51,848 nucleotides of DNA from Vulcanimicrobiota bacterium. GTDB lineage: Bacteria > Vulcanimicrobiota > Vulcanimicrobiia > Vulcanimicrobiales > Vulcanimicrobiaceae. Made by a program: the position numbers and the translations under genes. Every line of letters begins with the position of its first letter. Positions within the stretch are counted from its first letter, which is position 1. Location: contig PLED01000111.1 in NCBI GenBank assembly GCA_003136355.1, forward strand, positions 6,249 through 58,096, written 5' to 3'. The notes beneath the pieces were generated by a model that saw only the letters and a list, made by a program, of their open reading frames with translations, had not been told where the DNA came from and made no database searches. Below, piece after piece: positions 26,004-34,887 of this stretch.

Positions 26004-27596
26004 CTATCGACCGATGCAGCGTACCGTGTCAAACGAACCGCTGACGCCGCTCGAGTTTGTCCAGATGGTCGTGAACGAATCGCCGTCGGACGCGAGGGTA
26101 AAGACGAATGTACCCTGACCGACCGTAGGATGGCGCCACGTGCCGCGCAGGACGTTCTCGAACGCAGCTCCCTGCAACGTTGTGTCGCTGTAGGAACCAC
26201 TACCGTTGCGAATGCGCATGGTACCGCCCGGCCCTTGCCAGGTTCCGTTGAATCCGAAGCATCCGTGGGCGGACGGCGTTATTCGTTTGCCGGATTGCGG
26301 TGCCGACTGCGTCGCGATGGCGCCAGACGGTCCTTTGATCGAGCCAACATGATTCAACGTGACTGCGACCTGTTGCCGAGCTTGTAACGTGACCGATTTC
26401 AACGCCGTATTTCTCGGCAGAACCAAAACTGAGCCTTGCCGCACGGCGACGGTCCCGGTTTGCGTTGCCGGATCGTACCCGACGCTGAACTGAGTCCCTT
26501 TTTCTGCCGCCACGAACGTGGTCGTCGACGGGGTGAATCGCGGTACGTCAGGCTCGCTTGCCGGCGTCAGGAACTCTACGATGCCCTTCAACACCTGAAA
26601 GACGCTTGTGCTCTCCGGCGGTTTGCTTCCGGCGGGTGTGTAGTCAGGTCCGATCAGGACGAGCGTACCCTGCTTTGGATTCTCAAAAGAGATCGTGCGA
26701 TTGCCTTGCAGCCACTTCCAAGTTGCGGTCCCGTTGACGACGACTTGATCGCCGTCCCGCAGTTTCATTCCGACGAACGCGTTGCCGTGGAACTTGCTTC
26801 GAATCACCCGAATCGTGGCCGGTAAGCCTGCGCCGTTCACGCCGATCGCGGTGATGACCGCGCGCGCTTTGGGCTGACCGTCGGGATCGCACGTCAGCAT
26901 CCGCACCTCGAGCGTCTCCCCGTTTCCGCCCACTCGCACGGGGAACTTTCCGTCCTCGTTCTGCTTTTGCCGAAGACCGTTCTGCGCGACGTAACCGAGC
27001 GGGTAATCCTTCCACGACGCGGTCACGGAATAGGTCCCCGCCGGCAATTCGGCCTCGATGACGCCATTGGCATTGCTCGTAAAGACTTTGCCCCCGATGT
27101 TTACGGCGACGCCTTCCTGGATGTGAAACCCTTCGCCGGCTTTGTCGGTGCACGCTCGCGTGGTCGCGATCTTCACTTTGATCGTCTTCGCCGCGCATGC
27201 GCCCATATAGACCAAGAGAGCGCCGCCATTCCCAGGGGAGAACCTGGCGACGCCTGACATATCGGCTGAGTATTTCTGCTGGCCCGACTTGCCGGCTTCG
27301 GCAAAGAGAACATAGGCGACTTTGCCGGGCGGCAGGCCCGGCGCCGCAGCCCGTACTTCGACGTTGTAAACGTTCGAAGGCATTTGGGAAAAAGCTTCGC
27401 CGTTTGCGTTGGTCCGATAAGCTTCGCCATTCAGTTGAACTGCGACATTTCCGAGAACCGAATTGTCACAGGCGCTGAATGTATTGATCGAAATGCTAAT
27501 CGTCTGGGCCTGAGCGCCGGCGCTCGCTACGCTCGCCACGGCGACGATGAGAGATAGAGCAACTCGCGTCGCGATGTTCCGTGCGTTCATAGCCAT
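26004..27596 (-). CDS. Large secreted protein with FecR-like C-terminal region
   Basis: 530 residues with a Sec signal peptide (ATRVALSLIVAVASVASAGAQA). Residues 30-240 hold two carboxypeptidase-regulatory/SpaA-like beta modules (NVAVQLNGEAYRTNANGEAFSQMPSNVYNVEV and VAVNIGGKVFTSNANGVIEAELPAGTYSVTASW). Residues about 260-430 show FecR-type features (FVAAEKGTQFSVGYDPATQTGTVAVRQGSVLV). The end (about 450-530) is a beta domain GTWQGPGGTMRIRNGSGSYS. Probably an envelope or surface protein; substrate unknown. It is convergent with selC, 22 bases from it. Confidence 0.75.
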   Translation of the reverse strand: MAMNARNIATRVALSLIVAVASVASAGAQAQTISISINTFSACDNSVLGNVAVQLNGEAYRTNANGEAFSQMPSNVYNVEVRAAAPGLPPGKVAYVLFAEAGKSGQQKYSADMSGVARFSPGNGGALLVYMGACAAKTIKVKIATTRACTDKAGEGFHIQEGVAVNIGGKVFTSNANGVIEAELPAGTYSVTASWKDYPLGYVAQNGLRQKQNEDGKFPVRVGGNGETLEVRMLTCDPDGQPKARAVITAIGVNGAGLPATIRVIRSKFHGNAFVGMKLRDGDQVVVNGTATWKWLQGNRTISFENPKQGTLVLIGPDYTPAGSKPPESTSVFQVLKGIVEFLTPASEPDVPRFTPSTTTFVAAEKGTQFSVGYDPATQTGTVAVRQGSVLVLPRNTALKSVTLQARQQVAVTLNHVGSIKGPSGAIATQSAPQSGKRITPSAHGCFGFNGTWQGPGGTMRIRNGSGSYSDTTLQGAAFENVLRGTWRHPTVGQGTFVFTLASDGDSFTTIWTNSSGVSGSFDTVRCIGR

Positions 27597-27678
27597 ACCT
27601 CAACCGTATGAAGTCAGCGATTCAGTTCGATGGGCGTAGTCTACGCCCTTATTTCTCGGGTATTCAAGTCCTACGAGT

Positions 27679-29547
27679 TTAGGTTGATCTGAATCCCGCG
27701 CGCCCGCAGACTTCATCGTAGAGATAGTCCATACCATAGAGCGGATGAATACCGGTGTTGATGTCCGGGCTTGAAGACCCGTTACGCAGATTGACATACG
27801 CGGGCGCCGGCGGCGTGGCCTCCACGGGTGGCGCGCTTGGCCCGCCGTAGATCGGCTTGAAAGACAAAGTGGCCGCGGTGACTGCGCTGTTCGTTCCGTT
27901 GCCACCGAGGAAACTCAAAGCGATGCCTGTTGCATTAGCGGCACCGGTTCCAAAACCGTTGAGGATCATGTATCTGATGCCTACGTCAATGAGCAGACCA
28001 CCTTGCACGCAAGCAGCGCCGTTAAAGGAAACGCATCCGTTCGGGCTATTCCAGTCGCCCAACCGGTTTAATGTTGCGGCCGAGGATCCGTTACTTGAGA
28101 ACGGCGTCAACTGCTGAAAATTACTCGCGGTGAAATCGCGCGTATTACTCGCGCCGAGGCCTACCTGCAGTAAGGTTTTCGTCAGCTTATAGCCGGCGAA
28201 CAGGTCCGTTCCCGTTACGATGGCGTTTTGCTGCAGAAGCGTGTTCATGAGCGGCGACTTGTACGTGGGACCGTCGGGGCCGGGCGTCGACACCGGACGG
28301 CCAAATCCAACGCCCATGAGTGTGTAGCAGCCGTTTCCGCACGCGACGTCTTCGACGAGCACTTTCATCGGCACGGTCTTTCCGACCACGGTGCCGTCGT
28401 TTTGCCGCAGCGTTACGCGCGCGAGATAGTAATGACCGGCGTACCAGTTGCCGTCGCTGGAAAGCTCCTCGTATCCGGGTTCGCCGGGCCCGAATAATTC
28501 GTTTGGACTGGAACCCGCCACGTCGCTGGGCTCGATGATCAGGAGCTCCGATCCCGTATCAATTTGCGCCTTGCGCGAGGTCGAGGATCCGATTGAGAAC
28601 CCCACGTCGTACGCGCCGGCATTCGTACCCGAGAAGACGTTGGTCTCATCGAGGGTCGGCGGTGAACCCGCGGGATATGGACGCGGGCAGGCCGGATCCA
28701 CCGACGCGGGATTGGCGGGAAAAATCTGGGCTGTTTGGCTGAAGGTTCCTGCAACGCCGACAACCGTCATCGGATTGACAAATGCTGAGCCACTGTAATG
28801 AAACGGGGCCGCACCACTTGTCGTATCGGTCACCACGCCGTCGGAGATAATCGGCGGCGCCGATGATTGCGCCGTCGCGCGGGCCGTAACCGCGCCTGCC
28901 GGGCCATACACCGCAACCTGGCCTGGCGTGACGATCACATTGCCGGCGCTATCCATGGGCTGCAGCGAGACGTGAAAGTCTGCCGCGCCCACGAAATACT
29001 GCTGCGAAAGCGTCATCACCAGCTGCGCCACCGCAGTATCCGTGATCATCGGATACGCGTCATTTCCGGTCAGCGTTTGCGTTGTGTGCGTACTGGCGAG
29101 CTTCTTGCCTGTGGGCGTGCTGCTAAGCGCGGGCTGCGCGACCGAGCTGGCGAGCTTCTCGCCTGCAAGTACGCTGCTGGACGGCGGCTGATCGTAGAAG
29201 TCGACATGCACCGCGACCGGACCGATCTGCGTGGGCTTCGCGTTCGTACTGCATTTGCGTCCCGTGGCCGTTGCGGAGCAATCTTTGGACGAAGCCGATA
29301 AATCAACGACGCCGGCCAACGAAGAGGGCGGCGGCGTATTGAATTCGCCATCGGCGTAGACGTAGACGTAAGCGCTCTTCACTTGCGAACCGATGGGGGC
29401 ACCGGCATTTGGGATCGTGACCGATACCTGAAGATTCCAGGTGTTCACTGGGGGTGTCGAGCCGCCGCTCTTACCGGAACATGCCGAAAGAAGCACGCCC
29501 AATAGAAAAGCGGCACCCCCCATATATTGAAGTACGGGTGGACGCAT
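27679..29547 (-). CDS. DUF3443-like lipoprotein with aspartic-protease-like motif
   Basis: 622 residues with lipobox LLSAC. The second half has AQIDTGSELLIIEP (DTGS, as at the active site of pepsin/retropepsin folds), LMGVGFGRP, GGLLIDVGIRYMIL (possible second half-site, D-V-G) and the C-terminal INTGIHPLYGMDYLYDEVCGRAGFR, a signature I associate with DUF3443. The first half is a Ser/Thr-rich beta region with a 54-base imperfect tandem repeat (29093-29200). Outer-envelope location likely; proteolytic activity unproven. Confidence 0.7.
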   Translation of the reverse strand: MRPPVLQYMGGAAFLLGVLLSACSGKSGGSTPPVNTWNLQVSVTIPNAGAPIGSQVKSAYVYVYADGEFNTPPPSSLAGVVDLSASSKDCSATATGRKCSTNAKPTQIGPVAVHVDFYDQPPSSSVLAGEKLASSVAQPALSSTPTGKKLASTHTTQTLTGNDAYPMITDTAVAQLVMTLSQQYFVGAADFHVSLQPMDSAGNVIVTPGQVAVYGPAGAVTARATAQSSAPPIISDGVVTDTTSGAAPFHYSGSAFVNPMTVVGVAGTFSQTAQIFPANPASVDPACPRPYPAGSPPTLDETNVFSGTNAGAYDVGFSIGSSTSRKAQIDTGSELLIIEPSDVAGSSPNELFGPGEPGYEELSSDGNWYAGHYYLARVTLRQNDGTVVGKTVPMKVLVEDVACGNGCYTLMGVGFGRPVSTPGPDGPTYKSPLMNTLLQQNAIVTGTDLFAGYKLTKTLLQVGLGASNTRDFTASNFQQLTPFSSNGSSAATLNRLGDWNSPNGCVSFNGAACVQGGLLIDVGIRYMILNGFGTGAANATGIALSFLGGNGTNSAVTAATLSFKPIYGGPSAPPVEATPPAPAYVNLRNGSSSPDINTGIHPLYGMDYLYDEVCGRAGFRST

Positions 29548-29675
29548 GAGAGCGAGCTTCGGCTCGCCCGCTTGCCCGCCTGTGCGCCAATGTGCGCGAA
29601 ATCGAAGTTTTGGAGCTGATTCCCTTAACTGCTGCTTTAAGTGATGAGGCCGTTTGCTCCAGAATGAGGTACGCG

Positions 29676-30092
29676 ATGAAAAAGACCAGCAGCTCGAAAA
29701 GCAGTCAGTCTCCGTCCGCGCTCATTAGCGGACGAATCAAAGAGCTTGCCGATTGGCGGGGCGATACGCTCGCAAAAATGCGCAAACTCATCAAGCAATC
29801 CGATCCCAAAGTCGTCGAGGAGTGGAAATGGAGGGGCGTGCCCGTCTGGGAGCACGATGGAATGATTTGCACGGGCGAGACCTACAAGAGTATCGTCAAA
29901 CTCACATTCGCGAAAGGCGCGCAGCTCAAAGACCCAAAGCGGCTATTCAACTCCAGTCTTGAGGGTAACGTCCGTCGTGCCATCGACCTGCACGAAGGCG
30001 ATTTGATCAACGCGGCTGCATTCAAAGCGCTCGTTCGCGAGGCCGTCGCGTTAAACCAGTCCTCAATGAAGGCACGGAAGACGAAGCGGTAA
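29676..30092 (+). CDS. DUF1801 (YdhG-like) protein
   Basis: 138 residues. KMRKLIKQSDPKVVEEWKWRGVPVWEHDGMICTGETYKSIVKLTFAKGAQLKDPKRLF is typical of DUF1801, a small iron-chaperone/frataxin-like fold of unclear role. ATG at 29676 follows GAGGT by 5-6 bases; the frame is open back to 29592 without conserved residues. It faces the DUF1059 gene tail to tail, with one base between stops. Confidence 0.85.
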   Translation: MKKTSSSKSSQSPSALISGRIKELADWRGDTLAKMRKLIKQSDPKVVEEWKWRGVPVWEHDGMICTGETYKSIVKLTFAKGAQLKDPKRLFNSSLEGNVRRAIDLHEGDLINAAAFKALVREAVALNQSSMKARKTKR

Positions 30093-30093
30093 G

Positions 30094-30303
30094 CTAGTCC
30101 TCGGGGGCCGCTTCCCATTTGGGCTTCATTTCCTTGCCCCATTTCTGCGGGTCTTCATTGTGCATCGCTTCCATTTGCTTGGCCACGTCGGGATGCTTCG
30201 CCATTACGTGTTTGGTCATCGTCTGCACCATTTCGTCCCACGATCCGGCTGACAATTTTTCGTCACACGTTCCGCCGAGATCTTTACATTGCATCGTTTT
30301 CAT
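30094..30303 (-). CDS. DUF1059 small protein
   Basis: 69 residues. MKTMQCKDLGGTCDEKLSAGSWDEMVQTMTKHVMAKHPD matches the DUF1059 pattern (C-x-D-(L/I)-G-x-x-C-D followed by a helix ending in H). Cytoplasmic, function unknown; the two cysteines could bind metal. It is 33 bases downstream of the GNAT gene and may be the last gene of that operon. Confidence 0.85.
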   Translation of the reverse strand: MKTMQCKDLGGTCDEKLSAGSWDEMVQTMTKHVMAKHPDVAKQMEAMHNEDPQKWGKEMKPKWEAAPED

Positions 30304-30336
30304 GCTTCACTCATCCCCTTTCGGCGCAGACGCCGC

Positions 30337-30846
30337 TCATCGCGGCGGCTGCTTTTCATAAAGCCGCAGATCGCGGTCGTAGGCATACATCATGCGATGG
30401 AATTCCATTCCTAAGCGATTTGCCACACGGATCGACGGCGTGTTGGCTTGGTGGATCAGCGCATACAGAACGGGCAAGCGCAGCTCTGCGAAAGCGAACT
30501 CGGTGACGGCGCGCGCGGCCTCGGTCGCGTAACCGTGCCCGTGATACGCTTTATCGAAGAGCCAAGCGATTTCGACGTCGGTGCCATGGTCGGGAATATA
30601 GAAGACCCCGCATGCTCCGATGACGCGCTGATCGGCCTTGTGCGCGACCGGCCAAATGCCGAAACCGTCTTCCTTATCGCGATCGAACATTCGCTGTAAT
30701 GACGCGCGCGTCTGCTCCCGATCTTTCACGCCACCCGGAATGAAACGCATGGTTTCCGCGTCTCCGTAAAATGAGAATGCATCATCGAGGTCTCCTTCGA
30801 TGCCCCACTTTCTCATGAGCAGCCTTTCGGTTTCGATGGTATTCAT
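30337..30846 (-). CDS. GNAT acetyltransferase, RimJ/RimL type
   Basis: 169 residues. ETERLLMRKW start, PVAHKADQRVIGACGVFYIPDHGTDVEIAWLFDKAYHGHGYATEAARAVTEFAF (acetyl-CoA loop as G-H-G-Y-A-T-E-A) and HQANTPSIRVANRLGMEF are classic. It transfers acetyl to an unknown amine, often a protein N-terminus. The ATG overlaps the cyclase stop by four bases. Confidence 0.92.
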   Translation of the reverse strand: MNTIETERLLMRKWGIEGDLDDAFSFYGDAETMRFIPGGVKDREQTRASLQRMFDRDKEDGFGIWPVAHKADQRVIGACGVFYIPDHGTDVEIAWLFDKAYHGHGYATEAARAVTEFAFAELRLPVLYALIHQANTPSIRVANRLGMEFHRMMYAYDRDLRLYEKQPPR

Positions 30847-32810
30847 GAAATCCGGCCGAGCACTTCAAACGTGCGCAACGGCGCCGCTTTGCCTTTTACG
30901 ATGACCGGGTCGAGCTCGCGAACTTGAAATAAGTCGCGGACTTCTTTATACGTCGACTCGCTGATGATGATCTGGCCGCCGAGCGCGACGTTGTAGAGCC
31001 GCGCGGCGATATTGACGTCGTCGCCGATGACGGTGTAGTTCATGCGCGAGGATGCGCCCAGGTTTCCCATCACGACGCGACCCGTGTTGATGCCCATCCC
31101 AACGGTGAACGGCTCCTTGCCTTCCTTGCGCCAGCGTTCACCGAGTTCGCCGATCACACGCTGCTGCTCAAGGGCGGCATAGACGGCTTTACGCGCGTCG
31201 TCGGGTGTTTGTACGGGCGCCGAAAAAGCCACCATGATGCAGTCGCCGATGAACTTATCAACGTAGCCGCCGTATTTGAAGATGACCGCGCACATGGCTT
31301 CGAAATATTCGTTGAGTTGATCATAAATGGCTTCCGGCGTCATGCGCTCGGACATGGCGGTGAACCCGCGGATATCCGAATAGAAGATCGTTGCCTTGAC
31401 CAATTTACCGGAAAGCGCCAGGGCGTTTTTTGGATCGTCCGTGCGCAGGATGCTCGCGACCACCGCCGGGCTAACGTGCATGCCGAAGAGGCCGGTCACG
31501 AAGCGGCGTTCAGCGGATTCGGTCGTGACGCGGTAGGCGACAACGGCAAGCGCGCCCAGCAGCATCGCGCCGGCGACGTGCAGCAGATTCAACCAGTAAA
31601 GGTGATAGTCGAAGAGCGCCGCGGAAAGCTCGAGGTAAGCGAGCACCGATACGATGCCGAGCACGATCGCGAGCGCCGGACGAAGCTGCGAAAGCCCGGC
31701 CGCCAGCAGCAGCGGCAGCGCAAAAATCAGCGCGAGATCCAACCACTCCGGCGCAACCCGGATGTATGTTCCCGAAAGCAGCTGGTCGATGAAACGCGCA
31801 TGCACAAAGACGCCTGGAATTAATCCGGCCGCGGTCGGCGCGAAATCAGGCAGCGCTTGCGCGGCCGCGCCGACGAGAATGAGCTTTCCGTTTGCAAAAG
31901 TGCTGAGCTGATCCAGCGGCGCGGTGAGCGCGCTTGCGAACGACATTGTCTGCGAAACGAAGCCGACGCCGGCCGTCTGTGCGCCGACGCGCTGCGTGGT
32001 GTCCATGTATCCGCTTACGGAAAAGGGCAGCACGAGAAGCGCGCCGTGAAATGCCGGAACAGATCGCGCATCGAGCGCAGCTCCGCGATAACGCTGAACC
32101 GCAGTGAGCGCGAGCGATTCCGCGTCTACACCGGGAAACCCGGGCGGCATCGGCGAGAGGCGCATCGGTTGCCCGATCACGATTCCGCCGGGCGTATCGA
32201 TCGATGTGAAGCCGAAGCCTATCGTGTGGCGCAGAACCGGCGGCGGCAGCTCGGCGCCCGGAACGCCCGCCGTCGTCGTGGTGACCGGGTAGCCGATGAC
32301 CGTCGGAATAAAACGAGCCGCTCGCGCGAACGCAGCGTCTTGCGATGGATCCGCCGACGGCTCAAGAAAATCGATATCGAACGCAACGGTTTTTGCGCCT
32401 GATTTTGCTAAACGCGAAAGCAGCTTTGCATAAACGCTTCGAACAAACGGCCATTGGCCCAAGCCGGCGCGCGTATTCCCAATCGATTCTTCATCGATCA
32501 CGATCAGTGCCAGCTGTTGGTTTGGATCATCGTACGCGGAAACATTTGGTAGCACCAACGCATTGGGATGCGCGAACGCGTCGGCGTGGATCCGGTAATC
32601 TTCAATCCGGTTGGCAAATGTCAGGTTCGTCAGCGGCGCCAGATAGAGCGCGGCCGCAGCGGTGCTCGCGCACGCTGCGAGCGCCAGAGAGATCGTTAAA
32701 CGCCGGGCGGTGATGGGGAAGGCGATGGCGATGCGCAGGTCGGCTGCGAGTCGGTGTTGGTCAGCTTGCGAAGAAATCCGCTGACTTTGGAAGTCTTGGG
32801 CGTCGCGCAC
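30843..32810 (-). CDS. CHASE2 / adenylate cyclase membrane receptor
   Basis: 655 residues. One N-terminal membrane helix (about 38-57), extracytoplasmic CHASE2 domain (LALIVIDEESIGN ... WPFVRSVYAKLLSRLAKSGAKTVAFDIDFLEPS), three closely spaced membrane helices (about 355-430), then a class III cyclase domain. The cyclase has YSDIRGFTAMSE and GDCIMVAF (metal aspartates), VDKFIGD (adenine-selecting K) and NYTVIGDDVNIAARL. It makes cAMP in response to an outside signal. The only canonical start found is GTG 32810, which overlaps the FecR gene by 115 bases; the overlap is odd and a non-standard start further in is possible. Confidence 0.93.
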   Translation of the reverse strand: MRDAQDFQSQRISSQADQHRLAADLRIAIAFPITARRLTISLALAACASTAAAALYLAPLTNLTFANRIEDYRIHADAFAHPNALVLPNVSAYDDPNQQLALIVIDEESIGNTRAGLGQWPFVRSVYAKLLSRLAKSGAKTVAFDIDFLEPSADPSQDAAFARAARFIPTVIGYPVTTTTAGVPGAELPPPVLRHTIGFGFTSIDTPGGIVIGQPMRLSPMPPGFPGVDAESLALTAVQRYRGAALDARSVPAFHGALLVLPFSVSGYMDTTQRVGAQTAGVGFVSQTMSFASALTAPLDQLSTFANGKLILVGAAAQALPDFAPTAAGLIPGVFVHARFIDQLLSGTYIRVAPEWLDLALIFALPLLLAAGLSQLRPALAIVLGIVSVLAYLELSAALFDYHLYWLNLLHVAGAMLLGALAVVAYRVTTESAERRFVTGLFGMHVSPAVVASILRTDDPKNALALSGKLVKATIFYSDIRGFTAMSERMTPEAIYDQLNEYFEAMCAVIFKYGGYVDKFIGDCIMVAFSAPVQTPDDARKAVYAALEQQRVIGELGERWRKEGKEPFTVGMGINTGRVVMGNLGASSRMNYTVIGDDVNIAARLYNVALGGQIIISESTYKEVRDLFQVRELDPVIVKGKAAPLRTFEVLGRIS

Positions 32811-33598
32811 GGCGTAGGCGATGCGCTCGGCGCCGGTGTCGCGGCGGCGTTATTTCGCGAACGGTGCAGGAATCCACCAAGCGCGGAAAGGCCGCCCGCG
32901 ATTCCCGGCGGCACAACTCTGCCGGCGATAGTGTCGCCGAGATTCTGCGCCGCGCTCTGCCAATCCGAAACGGGCGCGCCGAGTTCTGCGAACTGCGACA
33001 TCGCCTGGTCCGTCAAGACATTAATGGTGGTTTGAATCCGGCCGTTCACCCAACTCGCCAGCAAATGTTGTCCGGCCTTCAGTGCGTACTTCTTGCCGTC
33101 TTCGGTCGTAACGACCACCGGAAGATTCGGATCCGTTAGACCGTAAACGTTCACCGTGAGGTCGCGGCCGTCAACGCCGATGTCGCCCTCGGTTCCACGG
33201 ACGGCGATTTGCGCGGTCGGCGTTTGGAACGTGTAGTTCGCAGGCTTGCCGTTTGGATGTTCGATTTTGAATCGCGTCGTGCCCTGATAGATGATGAACT
33301 TCGCGTTCGTGCTTTGGATTTGGTTGAAGAACGCCAATTGAACGCGGGTGTCCGAGCCCATCGTCACGCGCGAGCTTTCCGGAAGCACGACTGCGCCGAT
33401 CGAAGAATCACCGGTGATCGCAAAATCGCTGTCGCCCAGTACGATGGTGGCGGATTGCGCGAGCGCGTGCTTGGAAGTCTTGCCGTGCTCGTAGGAGACG
33501 GTGCCGCGCACGTTTTGGAGCTGCTTATTGCCGTCGGCACACACCAGCAGCGGTGCCGCGCACAAAATAGCGAGCAGAGCCGGTCCCAAACGGCGCAT
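32696..33598 (-). CDS. FecR-domain periplasmic protein
   Basis: 300 residues, signal peptide MRRLGPALLAILCAAPLLVCA. The FecR core is at about 25-150: NVRGTVSYEHGK ... LGDSDFAITGDSSIGAVVLPESSRVTMGSDTRV ... FQTPTAQIAVRGTEGDIGV. The tail is Pro/Ser-rich (PSPSPSPPGV). FecR next to a CHASE2 cyclase is a recurrent pairing; it probably supplies or presents the signal that CHASE2 senses. It starts 3 bases after the MFS stop and its end overlaps the cyclase start. Confidence 0.9.
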   Translation of the reverse strand: MRRLGPALLAILCAAPLLVCADGNKQLQNVRGTVSYEHGKTSKHALAQSATIVLGDSDFAITGDSSIGAVVLPESSRVTMGSDTRVQLAFFNQIQSTNAKFIIYQGTTRFKIEHPNGKPANYTFQTPTAQIAVRGTEGDIGVDGRDLTVNVYGLTDPNLPVVVTTEDGKKYALKAGQHLLASWVNGRIQTTINVLTDQAMSQFAELGAPVSDWQSAAQNLGDTIAGRVVPPGIAGGLSALGGFLHRSRNNAAATPAPSASPTPCATPKTSKVSGFLRKLTNTDSQPTCASPSPSPSPPGV

Positions 33599-33601
33599 GC
33601 C

Positions 33602-34819
33602 CTACCCTTCTGCGGGCTGGGCTCGCATCATCCTGGTCGCCATGAGAGCGGGCACCGCCGCGACCAGGGCAATCGCCGCGGCGACATGCCATGCGATTGC
33701 GTAGCCGGCGGTTCCCACGAGGGCGCCCATTAGCAGCGGCGCGATTGCCGCGGCGACAAGCATCCACATGATGCCGAAACCTACTGCGCCGCCGGCATGA
33801 TCTTCGCCGCCAATCTCGGCCAGCGCGAGCATCGCTAACGCGAACCAGCCTTCGCCCGCAAAACCGAGTCCGAAGGCAGCGATGCAGAGAAGCCCAATGC
33901 CGATGTGCCCGATGCCGCTTAAGAGCATCGCGGCGCCCGCGCCGAGTATTGCGCAGTACACCATCGGAATCGTGCGGCTGCCCCGGTAACGGTGATCGCT
34001 CAGTCCGCCCCACACCATGCGCCCCGCGCCCGCGGAAAGATGTCCGCCCGCAAATATCAGCGCGGCTATTTCGGCGGAATATCCGCCCCCGCGCACCAGC
34101 GTGATCGGAAAAAATGTAATGAAAATAATTTGCAAGCACATCAGCAGCATCGCCGTGACCGTCACCAGAATTAGCCGCGGATCTTTGCCGATGTGTCCGA
34201 TGTCTTCGATCAGTTTTAGGATCGAAACGTGTTCGCCGCAGAGTTCTTTCGGTTGGCGATAGAGTAACGCGGCAGCCGTGCAAAAGACTAGAACTACCGT
34301 GCCGCCGGTGAGTAGCGCCCCGCGATATCCGTAATGCCAGGCGACGAGCGCGAAAAGTAAACTGCCAAGTGCGCCACCGACCGGCATGCCCGTCTGACGG
34401 ATTCCCATTGCCAAGCCGCGCTGTTCGCGCGAAAAGAACGCGAGAATCGCATGCGTGCCGGCCGGATTGCTGGCCGCGTTTCCGATACCGTACAAAAAAA
34501 CGCATCCGAGCAGCCACAGATAGTTCGGAAAAATTGCGGCCGCCATCATCGAGCCGCCCATCAGAATGCCGGACTCGAGCAGCATCGCCTTGTCGCCGAA
34601 GCGGTCGCAGAGCGTGCCGCTCACGGCGACCGTGAGAAAACCGCCCGCCACCATCGCGGTTGCGATCAGGCCGAGCTGCGCGTGCGGCAAGTCAAACGAG
34701 CGCCCGACGTAGGGAACGAGCGCGCCGATACCGCCGTAGAGCATCGAGCCGGCGATCATCGATACGGTGAAGAGCGCGAGCACGAAATAGCGGGACTCGC
34801 CGCGCGGCGTCAGGAGCAC
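33602..34819 (-). CDS. MFS transporter
   Basis: 405 residues, about 12 membrane helices. The loop 2-3 signature appears as GTLCDRFGDKAMLLESG (G-x-x-x-D-R-x-G-x-K/R) near residue 65, and again in the second half as WGGLSDHRYRGSR. FFSREQRGLAMGIRQTGMPVGGALG is typical of anion or drug exporters. Substrate not predictable. First gene of the leftward MFS-FecR-cyclase-GNAT operon. Confidence 0.9.
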   Translation of the reverse strand: MLLTPRGESRYFVLALFTVSMIAGSMLYGGIGALVPYVGRSFDLPHAQLGLIATAMVAGGFLTVAVSGTLCDRFGDKAMLLESGILMGGSMMAAAIFPNYLWLLGCVFLYGIGNAASNPAGTHAILAFFSREQRGLAMGIRQTGMPVGGALGSLLFALVAWHYGYRGALLTGGTVVLVFCTAAALLYRQPKELCGEHVSILKLIEDIGHIGKDPRLILVTVTAMLLMCLQIIFITFFPITLVRGGGYSAEIAALIFAGGHLSAGAGRMVWGGLSDHRYRGSRTIPMVYCAILGAGAAMLLSGIGHIGIGLLCIAAFGLGFAGEGWFALAMLALAEIGGEDHAGGAVGFGIMWMLVAAAIAPLLMGALVGTAGYAIAWHVAAAIALVAAVPALMATRMMRAQPAEG

Positions 34820-34887
34820 GGGTAGGGCATTCGTCGCGGCCGCGTGGGAATTTTTTTCCTTGGGCGAGAATCGGCGAGCACAGACCT

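Noticed and set aside
31209-31823. 204-residue plus-strand frame in the cyclase gene
   Set aside because: Antisense shadow of the cyclase domain.
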